A stretch of 64,000 nucleotides of DNA from the NCBI RefSeq assembly GCF_034521165.1, contig NZ_JAXHMV010000013.1, forward strand, positions 1-64,000. Reading direction: 5' to 3'. Shown here one piece after another: positions 11,555-19,425 of this stretch. The notes beneath the pieces are model-generated. The model was not told where the DNA came from and did no database searches. It was given only the letters and a program-made list of their open reading frames with translations. Within the stretch, counting starts at the first letter, position 1, and each line of letters starts with the position of its first letter. This DNA is from Thiohalophilus sp. GTDB lineage: Bacteria > Pseudomonadota > Gammaproteobacteria > UBA6429 > Thiohalophilaceae. Both the position numbers and the translations under genes were made by a program.

Positions 11555-12844
11555 TTAACCCCAGGTATCGCTGGTGATACTGGCGTACCAGCCGCGGGTG
11601 TAGCGGGCTTCCTTCTGCCGGAATTCAGCATCCGCATCCGCGGGGCTGACACCGCCGGAGCCGTCTACCTTGTAGATGCCCTGATCCTCGGCGTAGCGGT
11701 AGACTGCGGCGACGGAGATGCCGTAGTCGGGACCCACCAGGCTGTAGCAGGTATTCACATACGACGGCTGGGGCATGCGGGTACCATGCAGTGCCGATAC
11801 AATCGCCGCGGCACAGACCTTGCCCTGACTGTTGGCGGCAAAACCCGATTTGGGCATGGCCCCGGCCAGCGCAGCATCGCCAATGACGTGGATGTCCGGA
11901 TGGAGGGTGGATTCAAAGGTCCGCTGATTGACCGGGCACCAGCCGGTGTTGTCGACCAGCCCGGTGTCATGGGCAAACTTGCCGGCTTTTTGCGGCGGGA
12001 TGAAGTTGACCACATTCGCGGAAAACGACTCACCCAGCTCGTTATAGACACCCTTGCCGGCGACATCAACCCGGCTGACGCGACCTCCCGCATCTCCGCT
12101 AACCCATTCGATCATATCTCCATACAGTTGTTCCCAGCCCTGCATGAATAACGGTTGCTTGGAGAATTTGGTTTTGGCATCCAGGATCAACACCTTGGAT
12201 TTAGGTTTGTTCTGTTTCAGATAGTTGGCGATCATGCTGGCCCGTTCATACGGCCCGGGCGGACAACGAAACGGATTGGCCGGCGGCGCAATGATGACCG
12301 TGCCACCGTCGGGCATGTCGGTCAGTTGTTTGCGCAAAATCGTCGTTTGTGGGCCGCCGTTCCAGGCATGCGGCAGATTCTCGACATCGGCATCGCTCAT
12401 GCCCTCCACATCTTCCCAGCGGAAGTCGATGCCGGGAGAAACCACCAGCCGGTCGTACTCAAGTGTCGAGCCGTTATTCAAAGTCACCTTTTTACCCGTG
12501 GGATCGATTTCCTGCGCCATGGCATGAACGACTTTGATACCACGTTGCTCATGCGCCTGATAGCTGTGACTGATGCTGTCTATGTTGCGCATTCCGCCCA
12601 GTACGAGATTACTGAAAGGGCAGGTAACGAATTTCTGTTTGGGTTCGACCAGAGTGATATCCAGATTCGGATCGAAGCGTTGCAGATATTTGGCACAGGT
12701 GGCACCACCAAAACCACCGCCAATGATGACAACCCGGCCGGAAGCCGTGGGTTGTTTGGAGCAGGCGGTCAGGCCGAACGAGGAAGCCAGCACTCCGGCA
12801 CCGCCGAGTAATTGGATAAACTGTCTGCGATTAACACGATTCAT
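11555..12844 (-). CDS. fccB: flavocytochrome c sulfide dehydrogenase, flavoprotein subunit
   Basis: FccB oxidises sulfide with FAD and passes electrons to a haem c subunit in the periplasm. The 429-residue precursor starts with a Tat-like signal (RR at 6-7, then a hydrophobic stretch ending near LTAC at 25-28, which could also be a lipobox). The dinucleotide-binding motif IIGGGFGG is at 40-47. The two redox-active cysteines expected of this family are C194 (CPPGPYE) and C366 (NTCYSLVGP). The C-terminal FCSD flavin domain follows. AAGGAG precedes the ATG. It is the second gene of an operon, 18 bases after the cytochrome gene. Confidence 0.92.
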   Translation of the reverse strand: MNRVNRRQFIQLLGGAGVLASSFGLTACSKQPTASGRVVIIGGGFGGATCAKYLQRFDPNLDITLVEPKQKFVTCPFSNLVLGGMRNIDSISHSYQAHEQRGIKVVHAMAQEIDPTGKKVTLNNGSTLEYDRLVVSPGIDFRWEDVEGMSDADVENLPHAWNGGPQTTILRKQLTDMPDGGTVIIAPPANPFRCPPGPYERASMIANYLKQNKPKSKVLILDAKTKFSKQPLFMQGWEQLYGDMIEWVSGDAGGRVSRVDVAGKGVYNELGESFSANVVNFIPPQKAGKFAHDTGLVDNTGWCPVNQRTFESTLHPDIHVIGDAALAGAMPKSGFAANSQGKVCAAAIVSALHGTRMPQPSYVNTCYSLVGPDYGISVAAVYRYAEDQGIYKVDGSGGVSPADADAEFRQKEARYTRGWYASITSDTWG

Positions 12845-12862
12845 AACGGCAACTCCTTAAAT

Positions 12863-13174
12863 TTATTTCAGACCGGCAAAATATTCGGCAATCTGCGCGA
12901 TTTCCTCGTCGCTGTAGCCACTGGCATGGCGACCCATAACCGTCGAATCGCGTTCGCCGGAACGGAAGCCTTTTAAGGCACGCTCGATGAAATCGGCCGA
13001 TTTGCCGTTCAGGGTGGGCATGGCGCCGGGGCTATTGCCGTCAGTGCCGTGACAGGCGGCACAGGAATTGCTCAACATGGCACCCTGGCTGATCTCGGCG
13101 CCGGGAGCAGTGGTTGAAATGAAAAGTGCTATGACCCCTGACAACAAGGTCGCGGGCAAGGAAAAGCGGGGCAT
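12863..13174 (-). CDS. monohaem cytochrome c, likely FccA electron acceptor
   Basis: The 103-residue precursor has an N-terminal signal peptide (to about residue 26), one haem-binding site CAACH at 38-42 and a likely axial methionine M80 in STVMGRH, with the C-terminal helix usual for class I cytochromes. It starts the fcc operon, with a strong AAGGAG before the ATG, and FccB follows after 18 bases. This pairing makes it the probable haem subunit of sulfide dehydrogenase. FccA proteins can carry one or two haems; this is the one-haem form. It could also be a soluble c-type carrier for FccB. Confidence 0.85.
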   Translation of the reverse strand: MPRFSLPATLLSGVIALFISTTAPGAEISQGAMLSNSCAACHGTDGNSPGAMPTLNGKSADFIERALKGFRSGERDSTVMGRHASGYSDEEIAQIAEYFAGLK

Positions 13175-13362
13175 GTGTTATCTCCTTAAAATACAGTCAA
13201 AAGACCGGGCAAGAAATCCAGGGAACAACGTGTTTACAATCTAGACCATAAACCCGATGATGAAAAGGTTATTTGTTGGGTAAGTAATGAGGATGACGAG
13301 GGGTTTAGCATAAGGTAATGTTATTAAAAGCTGTATTGTCACACGGACAAAGGAGCCAGCGA

Positions 13363-13857
13363 ATGAAAAAGGTGATGTTCTTGCTATTAACTGCCGGCCT
13401 GATGGTCACCGTTGCCGCGCAGGGGGCCCAGCTTCCCGATATCAAACTGGAACAGACCGTGGTGAAAATGCCTCTGCAAGAGGGAATCAGTATGAATGAG
13501 GCGGTCGATTCGATGAAACTGCGGGCCAATATGCATAACATGAATCTGGTCGCCGAGTTGCCGCTGTCCAAACAGGTGGAAGCCATGGGCAAAAAGGCCC
13601 GGCGAATGGAAATTTTCCAGTTCTGCGATCCGCTGACCGCGCAGCGCATGGTCGAGGCGAACATTAATTTCGCCGCCTATCTGCCGTGCCGGATTGCCCT
13701 GGTGGAAGATGCAAAAGGCCGGGGCTGGCTGGTGATGATGAATCTCGACATGATGCTCAATGGCGCCACCCTGACCGATGAACTTAAAGCCGAGGCCACT
13801 CGCGTGCGTGATGCGCTGATGGATATCATGCAGGCCGGTGCCGAGGGTGCCCTTTAA
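13363..13857 (+). CDS. exported DUF302-domain protein
   Basis: The 164-residue product begins with a signal peptide (MKKVMFLLLTAG, cleavage near residue 22) and has the DUF302 core, including EIFQFCDP and LPCRIALVED. The ATG at 13363 is preceded by AAGGAG. The frame is open 15 codons further upstream, but that extension lacks a ribosome-binding site and would bury the signal peptide. DUF302 proteins have no established reaction; they are frequent in sulfur-oxidising bacteria. It is divergent from the fcc operon and the 190-base gap should hold both promoters. The two conserved-looking cysteines (in QFCDP and LPCRI) are a reasonable place to look for ligand or persulfide binding, which is inference. 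Confidence 0.82.
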   Translation: MKKVMFLLLTAGLMVTVAAQGAQLPDIKLEQTVVKMPLQEGISMNEAVDSMKLRANMHNMNLVAELPLSKQVEAMGKKARRMEIFQFCDPLTAQRMVEANINFAAYLPCRIALVEDAKGRGWLVMMNLDMMLNGATLTDELKAEATRVRDALMDIMQAGAEGAL

Positions 13858-13881
13858 CAGAACAGCAGGGTTGCAGGTTGT

Positions 13882-14871
13882 ATGAGTTTTGCACAACGGG
13901 GTTTGTGGCATCGGGATCGACGTGGCGGAGGCAAATGGCTGTTCATTGTGTTGCTGGGGGTTGTCCTGGCGGCACCCCTGGTATGGCTGGGCTGGCCGGT
14001 ACGGGGGGATCCCAGCGAGCGTTTTGTTGATCGTCGCGGCGAGATCGAACAGGTGCAGGTCACCCGCCAGTGGCAAACGCAGGAGTCGCGCTATCAGCAC
14101 CTGACACTGACATCCAGCAGCGGTCTGCAGGTCAAGATGACAGTACGTCGACCGCGGACAGGGAATGGTGCGCGACCCCTGATGTTATTGCTGGGCGGCG
14201 CCGGTACCGGCCGCCAGGCGGCGGAACTGGTGCAGGACACCGGCAACATGGTGGTCGCGTCCATCTCCTATCCCTACCAGGGGCCGGAGGAGCTTTCCGG
14301 CTGGCAGGGTTTGTGGCACTTCGACCAGATACAGCTGGCCATACTGGATACCACGCCGGCGCTGTTGCTGGCCGTCGAGTACCTGGCCCGGCAGGCGTAT
14401 GTCGATCCCGGGCGGATGGAACTGGTGGGGGTCAGTCTCGGTGCCTTCTTTGCCGGAACCGCGGGGGCCCTGGAAGAACGTTTCCGTCGTGTCTGGCTGG
14501 TGCAGGGGGCGGCCGATCCGCGCGCGGTGTATGAATACCGTTTGCGCGAGCAGATCGCCTTTGAGCCGGCCCGCGCGCTGGTCGCCCGGATACTCGGTTT
14601 GCTGACGGCCAGCGAGGATCTGAAGCCGGAGCGCTGGGTCGGGAAAATCTCCCCGCGGCCAGTGGTAGTCATCAGCTCCCGAGGCGATAGCGCCTATCCA
14701 CCGGCCAGTGTGGTGGCCCTGCATGCCTCGTTACGCGAGCCGTATGAACTGGAATGGTTGTCGGGGGAACATGTGACCCCGGGCCGACCCGGGGTGCTGA
14801 AACAACTGAACGAACAGGTGGTCCAACGGATTGTCGCGGAAGAAAAATGGCGAGATACACCCTCGCCCTGA
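13882..14871 (+). CDS. membrane-anchored alpha/beta hydrolase-like protein
   Basis: The 329-residue protein has an N-terminal membrane segment (about 19-37), so the rest is probably periplasmic. An alpha/beta-hydrolase nucleophile elbow GVSLG is at 183-187 with S185; D269 (RGDS) and H297 (GEHVTPG) are well placed to complete a triad. It starts 25 bases after the DUF302 gene on the same strand and precedes the persulfide dioxygenase, so all three could be one transcript. The substrate is unknown; esterase, thioesterase or acyltransferase are possible. The strong co-location with sulfur genes is not an established association that I can name. Confidence 0.7.
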   Translation: MSFAQRGLWHRDRRGGGKWLFIVLLGVVLAAPLVWLGWPVRGDPSERFVDRRGEIEQVQVTRQWQTQESRYQHLTLTSSSGLQVKMTVRRPRTGNGARPLMLLLGGAGTGRQAAELVQDTGNMVVASISYPYQGPEELSGWQGLWHFDQIQLAILDTTPALLLAVEYLARQAYVDPGRMELVGVSLGAFFAGTAGALEERFRRVWLVQGAADPRAVYEYRLREQIAFEPARALVARILGLLTASEDLKPERWVGKISPRPVVVISSRGDSAYPPASVVALHASLREPYELEWLSGEHVTPGRPGVLKQLNEQVVQRIVAEEKWRDTPSP

Positions 14872-14945
14872 TAGCGTGAACAGGGTAAAACTCTGTGCAC
14901 AATTTGATCGGAGTTTATTAACCCGGTATTACTCAAGGAGTTATT

Positions 14946-15698
14946 ATGTTATTTCGCCAGGTCATTGAGCCGGATTCCTCTACCTATACTTATTTGTTGC
15001 ATTGTCCCGATAGCGGCAAGACCGCGCTGATCGATCCGGTACTGGATACAGTGGAGCGGGATCTGAAAATGCTGAACGAGCTGGGACTGGAGCTGGACTT
15101 TACGCTCGACACGCATGTGCATGCCGATCACCTGACCGGTGCCAAACGCCTCAAGGAGTTGACCGGCAGCCGGATTGTCGGCCCGGCTGTCGATCAGTTG
15201 CCGTGTACCGATATCGGTGTTCGTGAAGGCGAGCCATTTCGTCTCGGTATTATCGACATTCACCCGCTGTATACGCCGGGACATACCGATCACCATCATG
15301 CCTATTTGATCGATAACGGCACGCACAAAATGCTGTTCAGCGGCGATGCCCTGTTGATCGAGGCCTGTGGGCGCACCGATTTTCAGTCCGGGGATGCGGC
15401 GACGCTGTATCGCAGTATTCATGACAAGTTCTTTACTCTGCCGGATGACACGCTGGTTTATCCCTGCCACGATTATGAAGGGCGCTTTGTGACCACCATT
15501 GCCCAGGAGAAAATCCGCAATCCCCGCCTGGGTAACAACAAGAGCCTGGAGGAGTTTGTCGAAATCATGGACAACATGGACCTGCCCTATCCACGCAAGA
15601 TCGACTTTGCCGTGCCCGGTAACGAGCTGTGTGGTGCCTGCCCGGAAAATGTGCCGGATAAATACCGGGCCCCCTGCGATCGCCACGATCAGGGTTGA
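14946..15698 (+). CDS. persulfide dioxygenase (ETHE1-type metallo-beta-lactamase fold)
   Basis: The enzyme oxidises glutathione persulfide to sulfite with O2 at a mononuclear iron. The 250-residue protein has the metal motif THVHADH at 56-62; H57, H113 (PGHTDHH) and D134 (SGDALL) correspond to the iron ligands of human ETHE1. The segments EACGRTDFQ and YPCHDYEGR are typical of persulfide dioxygenases rather than glyoxalase II. No rhodanese domain is fused. AAGGAG lies at good spacing before the ATG. Downstream of sulfide dehydrogenase and exported proteins it fits removal of persulfide made during sulfide oxidation. Confidence 0.9.
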   Translation: MLFRQVIEPDSSTYTYLLHCPDSGKTALIDPVLDTVERDLKMLNELGLELDFTLDTHVHADHLTGAKRLKELTGSRIVGPAVDQLPCTDIGVREGEPFRLGIIDIHPLYTPGHTDHHHAYLIDNGTHKMLFSGDALLIEACGRTDFQSGDAATLYRSIHDKFFTLPDDTLVYPCHDYEGRFVTTIAQEKIRNPRLGNNKSLEEFVEIMDNMDLPYPRKIDFAVPGNELCGACPENVPDKYRAPCDRHDQG

Positions 15699-15790
15699 AC
15701 AAACTCTTTCCGGCAAAAGCCCGTCCCTGTAGTGAAGGGGCGAGTGACGTAGCAGGCGGGTAATTTATTCCCGTTTTGTCGTCGTATCCC

Positions 15791-15818
15791 GCCGGGTTTG
15801 ATCTGGATCAAACCCGGC
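15791..15818. promoter_or_regulatory. FNR-type box inside a perfect 13-bp inverted repeat
   Basis: GCCGGGTTTGATC and its reverse complement are separated by two bases. The centre, TTGATCTGGATCAA at 15798-15811, matches the FNR/ANR consensus TTGATN4ATCAA with no mismatch. It lies 108 bases before the cytochrome c4 ATG. A GATACA hexamer near 15852 would place it at about -60. The same DNA would also form a stable hairpin about 93 bases after the dioxygenase stop, followed only by a weak T-rich stretch, so a terminator role is the alternative. Confidence 0.55.
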
Positions 15819-15918
15819 CAACTTTTCTTCAAGCAATCCCGGGGTCGGTTCGATACAGGACGTATCGTGGCGCAGCAATGTTGTATCGTTGTCATCGACA
15901 AGTCTTTAATGAGGGAAA

Positions 15919-16593
15919 ATGATGTACCGAAAACTGACGCGGGGATTCGGCCTGTTGATATTACTGGCGATGTCAGCATCGCCGTCGCTGGCAATGGAGG
16001 ATGAGATACAGGGACTGATGTTGATCATCGAACAGCGGCTGGAAGATCCGGCGGCCAGGCAGGAAGCGATGCGGGCCGGTCGCAACCGGGCGCTGTTATG
16101 CAGTTATTGCCACGGTAATGACGGTAACAGTGTCAAACCCGATGTCCCGAATCTGGCCGGTCAGAATCCGGTCTATCTGCTGGATCAGATCGGCAAGTTT
16201 GCCCGGGGTGAGCGAAAAAACTTTGTCATGAATTCGTTGGCAAAGGATTTTACGCTGGATGACAAGGTGAATCTGGCGATTTACTTTGCGCGTCAGACGG
16301 TAAAGGCACGACCGCAGGATGAAGCGCTGGCCGCGAGTGGAAAGCGTCTTTACGCACAACGGTGTGTCGGCTGTCATGGGGAGCGGGGCCACGGCACGGC
16401 CGAATATGCCCGGCTGGCCGGCCAGCGGCCGGCATATCTGCGCCTGACGCTCGAACGCTTTCGTGCCTATGATCGGGGCGAACAGCAGGCGGCAGAGAAT
16501 GTCCGGCGCAGTCCGATCATGGAGTCCATTGCCGCCCGGTTAAGCGATGAAAATATTGAGGTACTGGCCGCCTATCTGGCCGGACTGGAATAG
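15919..16593 (+). CDS. dihaem cytochrome c4-type protein
   Basis: The 224-residue precursor has a signal peptide (cleavage near residue 25), then two cytochrome c domains with haem sites CSYCH at 61-65 and CVGCH at 149-153, the arrangement of cytochrome c4. Each half has the AGQxPxYL segment typical of that family. The first domain is preceded by about 30 charged residues not usual in c4. GAGGG precedes the ATG. It probably carries electrons in the periplasm from sulfur oxidation to a terminal oxidase. An FNR-type box upstream suggests oxygen-dependent control. Confidence 0.88.
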   Translation: MMYRKLTRGFGLLILLAMSASPSLAMEDEIQGLMLIIEQRLEDPAARQEAMRAGRNRALLCSYCHGNDGNSVKPDVPNLAGQNPVYLLDQIGKFARGERKNFVMNSLAKDFTLDDKVNLAIYFARQTVKARPQDEALAASGKRLYAQRCVGCHGERGHGTAEYARLAGQRPAYLRLTLERFRAYDRGEQQAAENVRRSPIMESIAARLSDENIEVLAAYLAGLE

Positions 16594-16613
16594 GCCCGGC
16601 GCCGATCCGGCTT

Positions 16614-16668
16614 TGAACCGGTTCCGAACTGGCTCTGAACCGGATTTGAACCGGATTTGAACTGGATT
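16614..16668. repeat. five 11-bp direct repeats (TGAACCGGATT type)
   Basis: Units start at 16614, 16625, 16636, 16647 and 16658; the last three are TGAACCGGATT, TGAACCGGATT and TGAACTGGATT, the first two are diverged. The array fills the short gap between the convergent cytochrome c4 gene and the glycine-tail protein gene and stops four bases before the latter's stop codon. Confidence 0.85.
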
Positions 16669-16671
16669 TGA

Positions 16672-17100
16672 TCAGGGCAGCTGGAAACCGCCGCCGGGCA
16701 TGCCACCGGGGCCACCCATACCGCCCGGTCCGCCGGCACCGCCCATACCGCCGCCGCCGGCTTCGGGGACCACGATCTGCGAGGCCGCTTCGCGGCGCAT
16801 CTCCTTGAGTTCTTCCAGGGTGCGCTCGACCGCCTGTTTGGCGGCTTCGCCATAGCCGTCGAGCGCCTGTTGCAGGGAGTCGGCCTCGATTTCAAAATTC
16901 AGTGGCAGAGCCCCCATCGGCGTCATCATCTGTGACTGGCCGAGATAGCGTACGGGACGGGAACTATCGTCGCTGCCATCGGCGGTCACCGGCGTCAGGC
17001 GCCGCAGGGTGCCAACCTGTTGATCGGTGAAGACCTCTTCACGATACAGGTCGTCGGTGTTCATCTTCAGATTCTCGATGTCGATCTCTTGTTCGCTCAT
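16672..17100 (-). CDS. small protein with glycine-rich C-terminal tail, unknown function
   Basis: Family not recognised. The 142-residue protein is soluble and has three parts: an acidic N-terminus (1-30), a middle ordered-looking region with RPVRYLGQSQMMTPMG (48-63) and a charged helix (about 74-107), and a tail from 115 to 138 made almost only of Gly, Met and Pro, ending in FQLP. It is the third gene of a minus-strand series after a metallopeptidase and an ATP-grasp ligase, 96 bases after the ligase gene. Because ATP-grasp enzymes often ligate amino acids or peptides to carboxyl groups, this protein is a natural candidate for their substrate, with trimming of FQLP exposing a glycine end; this is inference. 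A simple flexible tail, as in GroEL, is the dull alternative. Confidence 0.75.
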   Translation of the reverse strand: MSEQEIDIENLKMNTDDLYREEVFTDQQVGTLRRLTPVTADGSDDSSRPVRYLGQSQMMTPMGALPLNFEIEADSLQQALDGYGEAAKQAVERTLEELKEMRREAASQIVVPEAGGGGMGGAGGPGGMGGPGGMPGGGFQLP

Positions 17101-17196
17101 GACCTTGCCCTGATAAGTAAATTCATGGATAACTGAATTAATGCAGCCGGATTCGTGACCAGTTTAGCAAAGGATGGCAGACCGATGACAGCAGGC

Positions 17197-18219
17197 TCAG
17201 GCCCGACTGGCGCGCAGGCCGAGGCTGAGCAGCCTCTGGATGAGTTGTTGGTAGCTGTAGCCGGCCTTTTGTGCGGCATAGGCCACATCATCGTCGCGGC
17301 TGATGGCGGCGTTGGCGTTGGCTTCCAGCACATAGATTGTCCCGTCGCCGGCCAGACGTAAATCCAGCCGGGCATAGCCCGACATCTCCAGTACCCGGTA
17401 GACCCGTTTGGCGATACGCACGATCGTCTCTTCCATGCCCTGGGGGAGATTACGGGCAAACTGGTAATCGATACCCCATTTTTCACGATAGTCATCGTTC
17501 CATTTGACGTGATAGGTGGCGATGCGGTGCATCCCTTCATCGAGTTTGTCGAACACCAGTTCGCGAAAGGGGAAGACCTCCAGTCGCTGGTTGCCCATCA
17601 CGGTGACATATAACTCGCGTCCCTCGATGTACTGTTCGGCGATCGCATCCTCGCCGGTCATTTTATGCACCTGTTGTACCCGTTCGATCAGTTCCCCGGG
17701 GGTTTCCACATAGGAGGACTGGGCGATGCCGACCGAGCCCTGCTCGATTTTGGATTTGACGATCATCGGATAGGGCAGATTGGCGGCGCGTTTCATGGTG
17801 ACCTTGCGTGACATGGGAAAAACCCGAAAGCGCGGTACCCGAATACGGTGATAGGCCATCAGTTTTTTTGACAGCGCCTTGTCGCGGGACAACAGCAGGC
17901 CGCGAGCATTGCAGCCGGTGCAGGGAATACCGAGCATGTCGAGATAACTGACGATATAGAAATCGAGCGCGCCGAAGCCGGCAAAATCTTCCAGCATGTT
18001 AAAGGCAATATGAGGTTTCCAGTCATCAATCGCCTGGCGAATGGGGGCGATATCGTCGTGTACCGGCACAATGAGCACGTCATGTCCGAGTGTCTGCAGA
18101 GCGAGTTTAACATCCATTTCGGTGCGGTACTTGTCATGGCGAGGATCGTCCATATTGGTGAGATCCTCCGGCGGTACCATCTCGGGATGCAACAGCATCA
18201 TAACCTTGAGTTTTTTCAT
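17197..18219 (-). CDS. D-Ala-D-Ala-ligase-like ATP-grasp enzyme
   Basis: The 340-residue protein has the ATP-grasp fold: MIVKSKIEQGSVGI at 152-165 (lysines that bind ATP and the glycine-rich loop), EQYIEGRELYVTVMG at 195-209 and the magnesium site D286 ... E299, N301 in LEANANA. The N-terminal domain (about 1-110) resembles the amino-acid-binding domain of D-alanine ligases, but overall similarity to cell-wall Ddl is low, so another carboxylate-amine ligation is likely. The ATG at 18219 overlaps the stop of the upstream metallopeptidase by four bases (ATGA), so the two are translationally coupled. An upstream extension of the frame is inside the peptidase gene and is rejected. Substrates are unknown; the Gly-tail protein encoded next is a candidate. 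Confidence 0.88.
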   Translation of the reverse strand: MKKLKVMMLLHPEMVPPEDLTNMDDPRHDKYRTEMDVKLALQTLGHDVLIVPVHDDIAPIRQAIDDWKPHIAFNMLEDFAGFGALDFYIVSYLDMLGIPCTGCNARGLLLSRDKALSKKLMAYHRIRVPRFRVFPMSRKVTMKRAANLPYPMIVKSKIEQGSVGIAQSSYVETPGELIERVQQVHKMTGEDAIAEQYIEGRELYVTVMGNQRLEVFPFRELVFDKLDEGMHRIATYHVKWNDDYREKWGIDYQFARNLPQGMEETIVRIAKRVYRVLEMSGYARLDLRLAGDGTIYVLEANANAAISRDDDVAYAAQKAGYSYQQLIQRLLSLGLRASRA

Positions 18220-19250
18220 AAGGCGATATGAAAACCTCCGCTGTGGAGTTTGCTCATCACCAGCATGGTGACGCAGGCGGCCAGATCGGGAAAGGTGTCC
18301 TGCTTGCTGTCGATGACACGCAGTTGCATTTCGTCGCAACGTTTTATCATTTCGTTAAGCACTTCGTTGATGCGATAGCGGTATTCATGGGTCCAGCGCT
18401 CGACAATTACGATGACTTCGCGCCGGTGTCGGCGGATATAGCGCGAGGCTTTCTCGTGGCGCCGGTACTCGGGGTCGGCGGAAAACAGCCGGGTGAGATC
18501 CGTGTCGGAGAATTCCGGGCTGTCGAGTCCGTAGCGGTAGATCTTGTCGGCATAATAATCCCCCAGCGTGGTGCGGATTTTTTCGACCGGCGTATCCCTC
18601 TGGCGGTTGCGCAATCGCGGCGGCTTGTCATGAATTTCGTTCATCAGCTCATCGACATAATGGAGTTTTTTCAATGCCGGCCAGTTGCGATAACGGCGGC
18701 GCCAGTCCGAGCCGGGGTTGAGCCAGACCGCAAAGGTTTCGGCCCAGTCCTCGTGCGGATGGCTCTGGGCATACCAGTTGGGCAGGTTGAGCACGTAACG
18801 CTTGCTATAGGGTCTGGGCAGATAGGTATCGGGGTAAGGAATGGACGGTCGGCCGAAGGTTTGCTTCCAGTCGCGACGCTGGTCCAGGCGATAGGCATTG
18901 AGCAGGGCATGGCCGGTTTCATGACGCATCAGTTTCATACACCAGGCGCGATCGCCGCCTTCGACCTCGAGCATGAATTCGCGCTCCAGACGTCGCAGGC
19001 GGGCATGCGCCAGAAAAAACGGCATCGCGAAACCGGGCACACCATCGGGACAGAACCACTCATCGGAGAGCCAGACATGCGGGCGAAAGCGCAATTGTTT
19101 TTGTTCCAGCTCGCGATAGAGTTGTTTGAGCGGCGCACCCAGCGTGCTGTCTTCGATACGCAGTCCCAGATCGCAAATGCGCAACTTTAATAGCCGCTCC
19201 CGGGACAGCCGGGGCCAGTTACGCGGGGCTTTGCTTGCCTTGGCACTCAT
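18216..19250 (-). CDS. zincin-like metallopeptidase
   Basis: From the ATG at 19250 the protein has 344 residues. The zinc motif HETGH is at 110-114 (two His ligands and catalytic E111), and HPHEDWAETFAVWL (165-178) would supply the third ligand, E167 or E171. No signal peptide or membrane segment is seen, so it acts in the cytoplasm. The C-terminal third (about 230-344) is rich in Arg, Tyr and charged residues and matches no domain I know. The frame is open to 19307 but MSAKASK is the better start. It is the first gene of the operon with the ATP-grasp ligase (four-base overlap) and the Gly-tail protein. Peptide trimming before or after ligation is the obvious hypothesis. Confidence 0.85.
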   Translation of the reverse strand: MSAKASKAPRNWPRLSRERLLKLRICDLGLRIEDSTLGAPLKQLYRELEQKQLRFRPHVWLSDEWFCPDGVPGFAMPFFLAHARLRRLEREFMLEVEGGDRAWCMKLMRHETGHALLNAYRLDQRRDWKQTFGRPSIPYPDTYLPRPYSKRYVLNLPNWYAQSHPHEDWAETFAVWLNPGSDWRRRYRNWPALKKLHYVDELMNEIHDKPPRLRNRQRDTPVEKIRTTLGDYYADKIYRYGLDSPEFSDTDLTRLFSADPEYRRHEKASRYIRRHRREVIVIVERWTHEYRYRINEVLNEMIKRCDEMQLRVIDSKQDTFPDLAACVTMLVMSKLHSGGFHIAL

Positions 19251-19330
19251 ATCAGAAACAGTAAACGATTGCCCGGCGTAAAACCAGACCACCGCCTCGG
19301 CAGTCAAAGGGTAACAGGAGTCACACGCAA

Positions 19331-19425
19331 AGCACTGAAGTCAGCGATAACATCGAAATTTAAAAGCAACCCTTTATATGAGTTCGGCGTATTCGGTGAC
19401 TTCAGTGTGTTCAGTGGTTGTTTTC
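19331..19425. repeat. dispersed repeat (ACTGAA / TTCGGTGACTTCAGTG type)
   Basis: AAGCACTGAAGTCAGCGAT and a partly complementary TTCGGTGACTTCAGTG arm about 60 bases on form an imperfect inverted repeat in the gap between the metallopeptidase gene and the 3' end of the LysR gene. The arms resemble those at 30.1 and 61.8-62.0 kb. Confidence 0.6.
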
